NCBI GenBank assembly: GCA_043228905.1
Contig: JBHGNT010000008.1
Coordinates: forward strand, 14,508,001-14,572,000
Source of the DNA: Azolla caroliniana
Lineage: Eukaryota; Polypodiophyta
Direction: 5' to 3'
Length of the DNA stretch: 64,000 nt
Shown here: piece by piece, positions 9,921 through 18,195 of the stretch
Layout: every line of letters starts with the position of its first letter
Position numbering within the stretch: position 1 is the first letter of the stretch
Position numbers and translations under genes: made by a program
Notes under the pieces: generated by a model
Seen by the model: the letters and a program-made list of their open reading frames with translations, nothing else
Database searches by the model: none
Told to the model about the DNA's origin: nothing

Positions 9921-10218
9921 AGATAGCATCGTCAACCACCGAGCCCTTATTTCGTGCCGAGTGCCCCCACAAAACGTTGCGTGGCTTTGCAATGGCGTCA
10001 TCGACTTGTCTCTCATATCCTCTCACATAACAAGCTCTCAACACTCTACCTTACTTTTCGCACATCATTATGTTGTAAGCATGGGACTACATTCGGTAGC
10101 CATGCATTTTCCCATTTCTTATCCCTCTTTCATTGTATATGTTCGGGACTACATTTGGTAGCCGACATTATTTTCATTTTGTATCTCAAACCCTAAACTA
10201 TATCGCCAATCACAATGC
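9921..10218. other. Non-coding, no recognised feature
   Basis: Mixed sequence between two satellite blocks. The phrase GGACTACATT(T/C)GGTAGCC occurs twice (about 10085 and 10146). No gene is supported. Confidence 0.4.
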
Positions 10219-11408
10219 TTGTCACCCACATCCCTACATATGCACTCACTCGTTAGATTTTTCATATTTTTAACCCTACCCCTACCATTCCCCTACTTTC
10301 TTTTGTTTTCAACCCTACCCCTCCCCTACTTTCTTCTATTTTCAACCCTACCCCTCCCCTACTTTCTCCTATTTTCAGCCCTACCCCTAATACTTTCTCC
10401 TAATTTTAGCCCTACCCCTTCCCCTACTTTTTCATATTTTTACTTATACCTCTCTCCTACACTTTTATTAAAAACATAATCTTTAGATTATATTTACCCA
10501 CTACCCCCGTCATCAATTTCCATATATTTTTCTTGGTTGCCCCATATGTTTTTCTTCTCTCTCTCTCTTTCTTACTTTCATATCCTCTTTTGTCACTCCC
10601 CGTCTCTCTCTCTCTCTCTCTTCCTCTATCTTTCTTACTTTTATATCCTATTCTCTCTCTCTTACCTCTACCCCTCCCTTTACTTTTTATTACCACCCTA
10701 CCCCTGACCTTAACCCTCTCTAGCTCACACCAAGTGTATCAAACGGTTTGGGTGCGCTCAAATTGTTCTTGGTGAACTTTTCACTTCACCCCCACTTTGT
10801 CAATTTACCCCCTTACCCCTCCCTTACCTTCCTAAATTACCCTCCTACCCTTCCCCCTCAGTTTTTCAAAATTACCCCCTTACCCTTCCCCCTTTGTTTT
10901 TTAAAATTACCTTTCTACCCCTCCTCCCACCTTTTCTTATTGCCACCCTACCCCTCCCCTAAACCCCCCCCCTCATTTCTTAAAAACTAAACACCCTACC
11001 CCCACCCCTCCTCTCTCAAAATCTTTTCCTTTTTTTTCCTCTCTCACACTTAAGCTATCACTTCTCCCTCTCTTAGTTTTTCCTTTCCTCTCTCAAAATC
11101 TTTTCCTATCCTATTTTATCCACCTTTCTATTTTTGTTTTTCTACCCTCACCCATGTTTTACTTTTTCTTACCCTACCCCTCCCCATCCTCTTCCTAAAT
11201 CTATAGCCTTCCCCCTTTTTCTTTTCCTCTTTCCCCACACTTGTCTCTCTCCCTTACCTCTCTCCTATTTCCTTTTTCTCTCTCTTACTTTGTCTAGTTT
11301 ACACATGCATCTCTCTCCTCTCTCTACCCTCTTTCTCTCTCTTACTTTTTCTCTCGTTTTCCCACTCTTGATCCTCGTAGATCTACTCACTCCCCTTATG
11401 TCTACTCA

Positions 11409-11455
<47 letters not shown>

Positions 11456-11751
11456 CCTCTTTCCTTCCTTTCTCATCATCTCACATATTTTCCTTATTTT
11501 CCCCTCAATCTTAACTCCCCTTTGAATATTTCCCCTCATTTTACATTTTATATCCTAACTCTCTCTTTTCTCCTTATCTCTCGTTAACATTATAACCTCT
11601 TTTCCCTTATACCAAAACCTCCCCCTTGTCACATTAAAGCTCGTAGTATCCTTTTCCTTCTTCTCCAAATCTTCCCCTTTTCAAATCATATCCATAAGCA
11701 CACACCCCCACTCCCTATTGTCATTTCTCTAAACCCTCTCCTAAAACTCCT

Positions 11752-11759
11752 TATATAAA
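11752..11759 (+). promoter_or_regulatory. TATA box upstream of the hammerhead
   Basis: TATATAAA lies 16 bases before the ribozyme's 5' stem. A start about 30 bases downstream would fall inside stem I, so it is unclear whether a transcript from this box would include the whole ribozyme. Confidence 0.35.
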
Positions 11760-11775
11760 CCTATCCACCCCTAAT

Positions 11776-11830
11776 GGTCATTTTAGCACTGACGAGCCCC
11801 GTAGTGGGCGAAACTAGTTTGCTCATGACC
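11776..11830 (+). ncRNA. Type I hammerhead ribozyme
   Basis: All core elements are present in order. CUGACGA is at 11789-11795. Stem II is four GC pairs (11796-11799 with 11806-11809) closed by loop CGTAGT, followed by GAAA (11810-11813). Stem III is only two pairs (AC 11813-11814 with GT 11817-11818, loop TA). The cleavage triplet is GUU, with predicted cleavage after 11819. Stem I closes by TGC (11820-11822) with GCA (11786-11788), then a TTTA/TC internal loop, then ATGACC (11825-11830) with GGTCAT (11776-11781). A very short stem III plus an interrupted stem I is the layout known from retroelement-borne (Penelope-like) type I hammerheads. The cleavage activity is inferred. Confidence 0.8.
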
Positions 11831-11890
11831 ATATCCCCATGTAATTTCTTTTTCAATCTTAATGATAATTAGTAATAGCTTTGCTCTTAA

Positions 11891-11924
<34 letters not shown>

Positions 11925-12344
11925 CATGTTAGTAACATTTGTTTTAGTCCTTTTAATTAATACTTAATGGCTAGCCCTCTCTCCCTTTCTCATTATATTT
12001 TTAGTTATATTTAAGTTTTAATCCCTATAATAATTTAAGTTATCAAGGTTTAAGCTCTCTCTCTCTCTCTCTCTCTCTCATGCTCTCCAAGCCGTGCACC
12101 GATGATACACCATTCGCACTCCTTGTCGACGATCGTATGATCAACAAAACAAATGAAAAATGAGGGAGCTCAAGGTGCTTATATAGCCAGGGCCTTAAGT
12201 TTTCTATCTATGTGGGATAAATAATAGTTCTATTTTCCCTATCTTCTCAAACATCCATCTTCTATAACATGCCATTAAGCTAATATAAAGTATTTATTAT
12301 TATTTTTTACATAGTGTGAGAAGATTCACATGACAATGCTAGAG

Positions 12345-12495
12345 GAGAGCATTCGCCCATCAATAGCTTCGACTGGGATAGGCTTGGACAACCGGACAAT
12401 AGGAAAGTTGTGTTTACGAACGAACGTTTCGTCCATAAAACACGTAATGGTGCCAGAATCGAGTAGTGCTAAGGATTGAATTGAAATAGACTAAA
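12345..12495 (-). pseudogene. gypsy-1 protease, catalytic half
   Basis: On the minus strand the frame reads ALLDSG, then CFMDETFVRKHNFPIVRL and VEAIDGRMLSSS. LLDSG holds the catalytic Asp of a retroviral-type aspartic protease. It continues at 8867 across the 3.5 kb insert. Confidence 0.75.
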
Positions 12496-13231
12496 AACAG
12501 AGAGTTACCTCGAAGGAAAAGTCGTTAGTAAAACTTTGGGAGCAACATGTATGTCTGTTGTCCAACCGTATGGCTCCTACTGTAGTTGGACATCGTCATT
12601 TTCTGAATGTTGGGACCCACTAGTTGGATTGTCCTGATAGACTTGTCGCCGATTGCTTTTGAGTGGGCAAAAACGAATTAGATATAAACAAACATCGGAC
12701 ACTTACCTTGATGTAATGAATAACATATGGTAAGGCTTGTTCGACGCTAATCCGTATCCCCAAATGACGCCTGGAACTCTTCTAGGAAAGCAATTTTTTT
12801 TTCCAGAAGTGGGGATGATGTTTCAACCAAAGATGAGAACTAGCTTTGTGTAGCTCCCGAGAGGAGAGTCCCAACAAGTCCAACTCGGCAAAAATCATTC
12901 TCATATCTTTGGGGTTGTAGCCGGATAATAAGCTTGATATGATTTATGAACCCCTAGGATCGCGCCCTTGTGCCATCGAACTTGTCTGGTAAATGTTGGG
13001 TTCTATAGTTGAAGTGGGGTGAAGAGGAAATGGAATGAGGATTGATGAGGGGCCAAGCTCTACAATTCGGAGATTCCTTGATGTAGGAGTGCACTTGGGT
13101 TCTTCATTCTCCAATTCCATTGGAGTCCTAGCTTGGAGTTTCTGGAGAGATTCTCGAAGATTCTCATTTTCAAGTTGAAGTTGATGCATGGCTGCCAATA
13201 GTTGATTTATGTTGTCGGTAGAATTTGACAT
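12496..13231 (-). pseudogene. gypsy-1 gag remnant
   Basis: The gag start is at 13231 (MSNSTDNINQLLAAMHQLQ...), with a heptad-like N-terminal coiled coil similar to the other gypsy elements here. The capsid part (RVGLVGTLLSG, FQASFGDTD) is present, but stops and frameshifts break it several times between 12500 and 12940. Confidence 0.7.
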
Positions 13232-13250
13232 GATGAGGCTTTGGAGATGG

Positions 13251-13261
13251 AAGGTGAACAA
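13251..13261 (-). promoter_or_regulatory. gypsy-1 self-complementary primer binding site
   Basis: The minus strand reads TTGTTCACCTT, two bases inside the 5' LTR. The LTR contains the exact complement AAGGTGAACAA (minus strand; plus positions 13391-13401), starting about 32 nt downstream of the TATA box at 13424-13437, where transcription should begin. This is the arrangement known from self-primed Tf1/sushi elements. No tRNA-iMet site is present. Confidence 0.75.
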
Positions 13262-13263
13262 AT

Positions 13264-13670
13264 TGTCACAGACAAGTAGACGAGGTTCAATACTAAGAGA
13301 GTGAGAGAGAGATCATAAACAAGATAATAAGAAAGTGAGAGAGAAAGTATTCAAGAGAACAAGAACTGAATTATGATTCCGTAACTGGTGTTGTTCACCT
13401 TGACTAAGGCCAAGGTGAACCCCTGTATTTATACATGTTTATGGGCTCTAAATGTAGCCCCATGCAAAGACTCATTTTCATGCACAAGCTTCTAGAATGT
13501 TCTAGCTTCTAGAGCTTTCTGGAAGCTTCTAAAATCCTACGTGTAGAATAGATAATCTACAATAATCTAGTAACATGATTATGTATTGGATGTATTGGTT
13601 AAAACATATCGATTAAATATTTTAGGTCAAGAGTTCGAATCATGACATGACTGTTGTCATGTCCATGACA
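13264..13670 (-). repeat. gypsy-1 5' LTR (right copy)
   Basis: 407 bp from TGTCACAG to CCATGACA, the intact copy of the left LTR. On the minus strand it has U3 starting with a tRNA-like stretch (about 13590-13650, B-box-like GAGTTCGAATC on the plus strand). Heat-shock-like TTCTAGAA repeats follow (13488-13532), then TATAAATACAGG and then R. Confidence 0.9.
13488..13532 (-). promoter_or_regulatory. Heat-shock-element-like array in gypsy-1 LTR
   Basis: GCTTCTAGAATGTTCTAG followed by TTCTAGAGC and TTCTGGAAGCTTC contains several alternating TTC and GAA pentamer units, the definition of a plant heat shock element. It lies about 55-100 bases upstream of the TATA on the coding strand. The left LTR has the same at 4798-4845. 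Confidence 0.6.
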
Positions 13671-13675
13671 TGCAT

Positions 13676-14547
13676 GGGGTATTGTTCAATATGTGCAAAC
13701 TTTAAGAGAGTAGCTAAAGGGGCAAAGAAGACAAAGGAGAAGGACATCAATAAGAAATTGTTACAGGACCATCGAGAAGCCCAAGCATTAGAGCAAAAGA
13801 GAACTATGCACTATAGGGACAAGTCATTGAACAAACTGGAGCAATACATATATCTAATGATTGATGTAATGGACCAAAAGGAGACATGTATACCTCACCT
13901 TAGACGGCTTCCTAAAGACGTCAACGATGAGTGTCTCATTTAGATGCACTTGGTGGATTGTTTGACTAATAATGGGACTGTTCAACCTTACGTGTTCATT
14001 ACTTACCCGAATGTCCACAACGATCCCAATTTAATAGTCATTGTGATTCAAAGGGTTTTGATGTCTTGGGGGCAACCCTTGCCCTTGGTTCTGTACAATC
14101 AATTGGGCAATATTGCTTCAGAGAACAAGAATTCAATAGTCTTCTACTATTTGAGTATGTTGGTGAACTAGGGAGTTTTAGGAAAGTGAAAATTAACTTC
14201 CTATTGGTTGGTCACACACATGACCATATAGATAAGATGTTCAACACATTCTCCAGGCAGTTATCACGATATGATGCTTTCACATTACCAAAGTTATTGG
14301 ACTTTGTGATGCATACACACCACGTCCAAATGTACAACACTTGAAGGAGATATATGAATTCAAGAGATACATCTCAGATGGTGGGGAGAGAATTCATGCC
14401 AAAGAACATTCATAACACATCATGCCTTGACATTAGTAAGGTGGTTATTATTGTTTACGACTTTATAGTAACAAATGCTAGATGTTTGAGGAAGTCAACA
14501 ATAGACATAATAAAGAAGAAATTACCGATTCTACAAGGGGTCTCAGG
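13676..14547 (+). pseudogene. DUF7869-type gene, catalytic-like piece
   Basis: The main domain is here. In one frame it gives MGYCSICANFKRVAKG, a basic coiled region (KKTKEKDINKKLLQDHREAQ), IYLMIDVMDQ, HLRRLPK, a TAG stop, and LPLVLYNQLGN..SENKNSIVFYY. One missing base near 14167 shifts the frame to ELGSFRKVKINFLLVGHTHDHIDKMFNTFSRQL, the signature G-H-T-H...D block. Further shifts interrupt LKEIYEFKRYISDGG. The end (KKLPILQGVSG) meets the last piece at 43067 in frame. The family is thought to have an RNase H-like, possibly transposase, fold (inference). It is a pseudogene. Confidence 0.75.
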
Positions 14548-14658
14548 TGTCAGGAATAGTACTAAAACAGAGAGGGAATCAATACTAGAGAAGGGAAGTA
14601 CTATTAGTACTAAGAGGACTGACTGCGTAAGACTCACGAGAGAGGAAGAGAGAGAAAT

Positions 14659-14721
<63 letters not shown>

Positions 14722-15013
14722 TGATAATAGATGATATATTATGTGAAGAGTAAATACAAGATAACTATGAGGCTTAAGACCGGCGTTGAACCAATTTGGT
14801 TCAAAATAATGCCTTGTGCCTCCTTTTATAGTGTTCTCAGGAGTAGTCCTGAAGCTTCTAGAATGTTCTAGAGAAATCTGGAATATACATGAAGTTTCTA
14901 TAGTAAAACTTAAATGAAAATAATATCCTATGTATTACAATAGAAGTGTAATGGTCAAGAGCTCGACCCATATAACATAAGGTCATGGGTTCGAGTCTTG
15001 CCATATCATAACA
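14548..15013 (-). repeat. gypsy-2 3' LTR (left copy)
   Basis: Runs from TGTCAGGAAT to CATAACA and contains a long GA microsatellite (14661-14718). On the minus strand the order is a tRNA-like U3 start (14947-15003), heat-shock-like GAAGCTTCTAGAATGTTCTAG (14851-14871), TATAAAAGGAGG (about 14819-14831) and R with the complement of the primer site (14786-14794). Confidence 0.9.
14947..15003 (+). repeat. tRNA-like stretch at the U3 start of gypsy-2
   Basis: Reading on the plus strand, antisense to the element, there is an A-box-like AGTGTAATGGT and a B-box-like GGGTTCGAGTCTT about 40 bases apart. Similar stretches lie at the same place in the other LTRs (17501-17570, 22848-22916, 41756-41830, 42993-43050). 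A full cloverleaf is not formed, so it is not a tRNA gene. Confidence 0.6.
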
Positions 15014-15655
15014 CTATCTCCCTTTAAAACGGCGAGTGATATGAGTTGGCGCTGATTGGGGACCAGGTTTGTCCGGATACTGTCGGTGGAAATCAACAAG
15101 AACATCTTGAGCATTGGCGACATGCTCGACGGGTTCCCAAGTACGTTCACTTGGACTGTAGCCGAACCAATCGACCAAATAATAAAGTTTGTTGCGAACA
15201 ATCTTGGAGTCGAGGATGGCAACAACTTCACCTCCGGGCCAACGTCCAACTCAAGCGGGGGGCGGTGGTGTGTGACATCATTAATCTTGTTGGTAATGCG
15301 GAAAGGACCGAGTCGTCGATAATCCAATTTTTTGCATGGTCGAGTAGTCTTGATGTGACAACGTAAGAGCCATACTCGATCTCCGATGGCAAAAGAGGAG
15401 GGAAGCCAATGACGATCTGCATAAGTCTTTTGTGAGTGTTAAGCATGAAAAAGATGAGTGGATAGATCCATCTGAATCTTGCGTAGCCTCTCCAAATGAT
15501 CATGGGGACGAGGATTGGTAGGTAGCTCTAGAGTGTCGATCACAGACCAACGAGGATGAGAACCGGTATAAGCGTAAAATGGGGAGACCCGAGTGGAGGA
15601 GTGAATAGCGTTATTGTAAGCAAACTCAACAAAGTGGAGAATATCAGCCCAATCG
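15014..15655 (-). pseudogene. gypsy-2 integrase C-terminus and chromodomain remnant
   Basis: A polypurine tract (minus-strand TTTTAAAGGGAGATAG, 15014-15029) touches the LTR. The coding frames inside are broken: MDYRRLGPFRITNKINDVTHH is the integrase C-terminal block. A chromodomain-like LYYLVDWFGYS-type segment near 15135-15185 is recognisable only in pieces. Confidence 0.6.
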
Positions 15656-15657
15656 TC

Positions 15658-16314
15658 CTATTGATATCTCAAAAAACACCGAACATATTGTTTTAGCATT
15701 TGGTTTGTTCGTTCCGCTTGCCCATCAGTTTGGGGATGATAGCCAGATGAGAGTTTGCAAGAGACCTTGAGCATCTTGAAGAGATGCTTCCAAAATTTGG
15801 AGATGAATTGAGGTCCTTGGTCACTAATGATACTGTATGGGAGGCCATGATGCCGAAAAACCTCACGCATGACAAGGGCGTCGGTTTCCTCACTAGTGAT
15901 GGCCTTAGTACAAGGCACAGAATGTGCCATCTTAGTATATCGGTCAAAGACGGTTAAGATAGCATCGAAGCCGTTCGAGATTGGAAGATCTGTGATAAAA
16001 TCAAGACAAATGGATTGCCACAGCTTACTTGGAATTGGTAAGGATTCCAAGAAGCCATATGGATGATGTCGTGGCATCTTTGCTTGACAACAAGCATCAT
16101 AGGTCTGAACGTAGTCATTGAAAAAACGTCGCATATGGGGCCACCAAAAAGATCGTTGGACTAGATCCAACATTTTAGTACTACGGAAATGTCCACTTGT
16201 ATGGGTGTTGTGACAGTTTTGGACGATTTGAAGGCGATAAGAGCAATCGGGAACATACACGAGCTTTTTAAAGAATAATAAACCATCATGATATTTGAAT
16301 TTTCGGTAGTCCAT
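15658..16314 (-). CDS. gypsy-2 integrase (zinc-binding and catalytic core)
   Basis: An open frame of 218 codons begins MDYRKFKYHDGLLFFKKLVY. It includes the HHCC region (CHNTHTSGHFRSTKMLDLVQ and CCQAK), the catalytic Asp in CLDFITDLP, the second in ISDQGPQFISKFW and Glu in HPQTDGQAERTNQ. It is one piece of a polyprotein, cut by a stop at about 15655. Confidence 0.85.
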   Translation of the reverse strand: MDYRKFKYHDGLLFFKKLVYVPDCSYRLQIVQNCHNTHTSGHFRSTKMLDLVQRSFWWPHMRRFFNDYVQTYDACCQAKMPRHHPYGFLESLPIPSKLWQSICLDFITDLPISNGFDAILTVFDRYTKMAHSVPCTKAITSEETDALVMREVFRHHGLPYSIISDQGPQFISKFWKHLFKMLKVSCKLSSGYHPQTDGQAERTNQMLKQYVRCFLRYQ

Positions 16315-16339
16315 ACCTGGTTGTTGAGATTGGGATCAA

Positions 16340-17161
16340 GATGCCCGAGAGGCATGAATTTGCGCTAGAATGGCTTGAGCAAAACTGTCCGTCTTCAAAT
16401 TGGCACGTATGAGATTGATAGTCCGGGAATCCAGTGGAGTGTGAAAAATCTGCGTTGTGTGCAAACGTGTTGGTCCCAAGATTACCTGCTTTTGATTATC
16501 AAATGCTGGATCACTAGGAAGAGGTGCAAGATATGAGCATCGCGATAGTGCATCTGCTTTTCCTTGTTACTTCCCCGACCGATATGTGATTTTGAAGTCA
16601 AAACGCGTGAGGAATTGGGCTCACCAAGCTTGCCATCGATTTAGTACGCGAGCATTCTGGAAATAAGCAAGATTTTTGTGATCACTGAAGATGATGACCT
16701 GATGAGGAGAGCCCTCTAAGAAGTGCCACCATTGCACAAACGAATACACGATGGCTAATAACTCCTTGTCATGTATCTCATAATTGATTTCCGTGGCATC
16801 AAACTTGCGCGAGTGGAAAGCCACAATATGTAACTCTTCTTTATCTCCTTGTTGTGAAAGGATGCTACCGAGGGCGAAATTTGATGCGTTGGCCTCCATG
16901 ATGAATGGTTTGTTTGTATCCACATGAGCTAGAATAGGAGCTGATGTAAAGGCTTTCTTAAGATGCATAAAAGCCATGTTCGCTTCATTGGACCAAAGAA
17001 ATGATTGTCCCTTCTTGGTAAGCTATGTGAGAGGCAAAATAATCTTCGAGTAATCTTGTATTATCTTTTGGTAGAAGTTAGCGAAGCCTAGGAAACATTG
17101 CACATCTCGTAATGAACATGGAGTTTGCCACTCTAGCACAATTTTGACTCTAGTTGGATCC
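16340..17161 (-). pseudogene. gypsy-2 RNase H and RT thumb
   Basis: Includes FIMEANASNFALGS (the catalytic Asp changed to Asn), HIVAFHSRKFDATEINYEIHD, FSDHKNLAYFQNARVLNRWQAW and upstream RT thumb sequence ending at the GATCC target site of gypsy-3. The coding joins the RT at 22938 across gypsy-3 (MDP then TRVKIVLEW). Confidence 0.75.
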
Positions 17162-17590
17162 TGTCAGAACCAAGGATAAAAGAAGGATATTAGAGAACAC
17201 GAAAAGAAAGGAACCAAATATTAAGAGAAGAATGGATGTATAAGATAGAGAAAGAAAGAGAATGGATACAAGATATGTAATGAGAGCTAAAGACTGGTGT
17301 TGATTCGAATTGATTTGAGAATACATGTATGCCCTTATTTATAGGTTCCTATAGAATAGCTTAGAGATTTCTAGAATGTTCTAGAATGTTCTAGACCTAG
17401 AATGCTCTAGGACATTCTAGAACATTCTAGAATAATCTAGAGTTTTTACAATAATCAATGTAATACAAGAAGTAGCTTTTATTGTTTCATATAATAATAA
17501 GCTATCTTAATGGTTGAGGTTTTCAAGTATGGATTACAAGGTTTGAGGTTCAAGTCCGGGTGACGCCATAATGGTCATGTGTTCATGAAA
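17162..17590 (-). repeat. gypsy-3 3' LTR (left copy)
   Basis: Starts TGTCAGAACC. On the minus strand the order is a tRNA-like stretch (17501-17570, perfect B-box GGTTCAAGTCC on the plus strand), heat-shock-like TTCTAGAATG repeats (17367-17440), TATAAATAAGGG (about 17333-17345) and R containing AATTCGAATCAA (complement at 17299-17310). The polypurine tract AAGGAGGGATAA follows at 17591-17602. Confidence 0.9.
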
Positions 17591-18123
17591 TTATCCCTCC
17601 TTCGAGAACGCCGAGTGGACGTTGGCGTTAACATTGTTGGGCCGGGCTTGTTTGGATAGTGACGATGGAAGTCTTTGACTAGAGCTTCAGCATTACAAAC
17701 GTTATCGATGGGTTCCCAAGTGCAATCACGCGGAGGATAGCCAAGCCAATAAACTAGATAATAAAGCTTATTGCGCACAATCTTAGAATCAAGAATAGCA
17801 ACTACCTCGTATTTGGGGCCGTCCACAAGTTGTACAGAAGGCGGTGGTGGCACGACATGATTAGGAATTAAAGGGGTGCGACAAGGTTCCAAAAGAGAGC
17901 TATGAAAGACAAGGTGAAGCCGCATATGTGCAGGAAGGTTAAGACGAAATGTTGCATCATTAATCTGCACCGTGATGAAAAAAGGACCTAAGCGTTGATA
18001 GTCAAGCTTAGCACACGATCGGGTAGTCTTGATGTGACGACGAAGCAACCATACACGGTCACCAACCTTAAACGGAGACTTAAGACGATGTTGATTGGCA
18101 TTGGTCTTATGGTGTGCTTGCAC
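17575..18123 (-). CDS. gypsy-3 integrase C-terminus and chromodomain
   Basis: 182 codons starting MQAHHKTNANQHRLKSPFKV. It contains the integrase C-terminal block (VGDRVWLLRRHIKTTRSCAK, KLDYQRLGPFFI), then LLEPC, and a chromodomain (YEVVAILDSKIVRNKLYYLV, YWLGYPPRDCTWEPIDN). The last residues run into the LTR. It is separated from the integrase core by a stop near 18170. Confidence 0.88.
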   Translation of the reverse strand: MQAHHKTNANQHRLKSPFKVGDRVWLLRRHIKTTRSCAKLDYQRLGPFFITVQINDATFRLNLPAHMRLHLVFHSSLLEPCRTPLIPNHVVPPPPSVQLVDGPKYEVVAILDSKIVRNKLYYLVYWLGYPPRDCTWEPIDNVCNAEALVKDFHRHYPNKPGPTMLTPTSTRRSRRRDNFMNT

Positions 18124-18195
18124 TTTCTGAAGATGTGACGATAACTCGAACTGGATTTGTTTTAGTCAGTGGAGGTGATGCGCCGCTCTAGGGTT

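Larger units (their letters stand above)
10219..12085. repeat. Polypyrimidine tract with ACCCTACCCC minisatellite
   Basis: Roughly 1.9 kb in which the plus strand is mostly C and T. The first part (10270-10470) is a ~34-bp tandem repeat built on ACCCTACCCCTCCCCTACTTT. Later parts are TACCCCTCCC runs and pure CT microsatellites (11411-11453, 11894-11920, 12055-12079). Long leucine/serine/proline open frames here come from composition. The hammerhead motif sits in a short mixed-sequence island within it. Confidence 0.8.
8868..12332. mobile_element. Large LTR-like insert with satellites and a hammerhead ribozyme
   Basis: The insert interrupts the gypsy-1 protease. It begins TGTCGTGAAAAT and ends ATTCACATGACA, so TG...CA ends with imperfect inversion. 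The flanks GCGC and ATGC look like a 4-5 bp target duplication changed by two transitions; restoring the host codons gives LSSSAVTKA in frame. It holds no long gene. From left to right it contains an AT-rich part, tandem repeats (9085-9340), a TTTTAGTTGCATG-rich part (9430-9620), a CCGGTTCC minisatellite (9650-9920), a polypyrimidine tract (10219-12085) and a hammerhead ribozyme (11776-11830). Near the right end is a minus-strand TATA (CTATATAAGCACC, about 12175-12187). I read it as a long solo LTR or derivative. Confidence 0.55.
4575..13670 (-). mobile_element. gypsy-1, Ty3/gypsy chromovirus, full span
   Basis: A minus-strand Ty3/gypsy element with two LTRs (4575-6115 and 13264-13670), a polypurine tract beside the left LTR and a primer site beside the right. 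The flanks CGCAT (4570-4574) and TGCAT (13671-13675) are a 5-bp target duplication with one change. It inserted in an exon of the DUF7869-type gene. Three later insertions lie within it: a hAT element in the left LTR, a solo LTR in that, and a ~3.5 kb insert in the protease. Coding parts are all damaged and the RT core is deleted. Confidence 0.9.

Noticed and set aside
9558-10161. Overlapping open frames on both strands
   Set aside because: They arise from the 20-21 bp CCGGTTCC repeat, which lacks stops in several frames. There is no start context, domain or codon bias.
10219-11514. Long leucine/serine/proline-rich open frames
   Set aside because: They follow from the C/T-only composition; both the period and the residues are those of the repeat.
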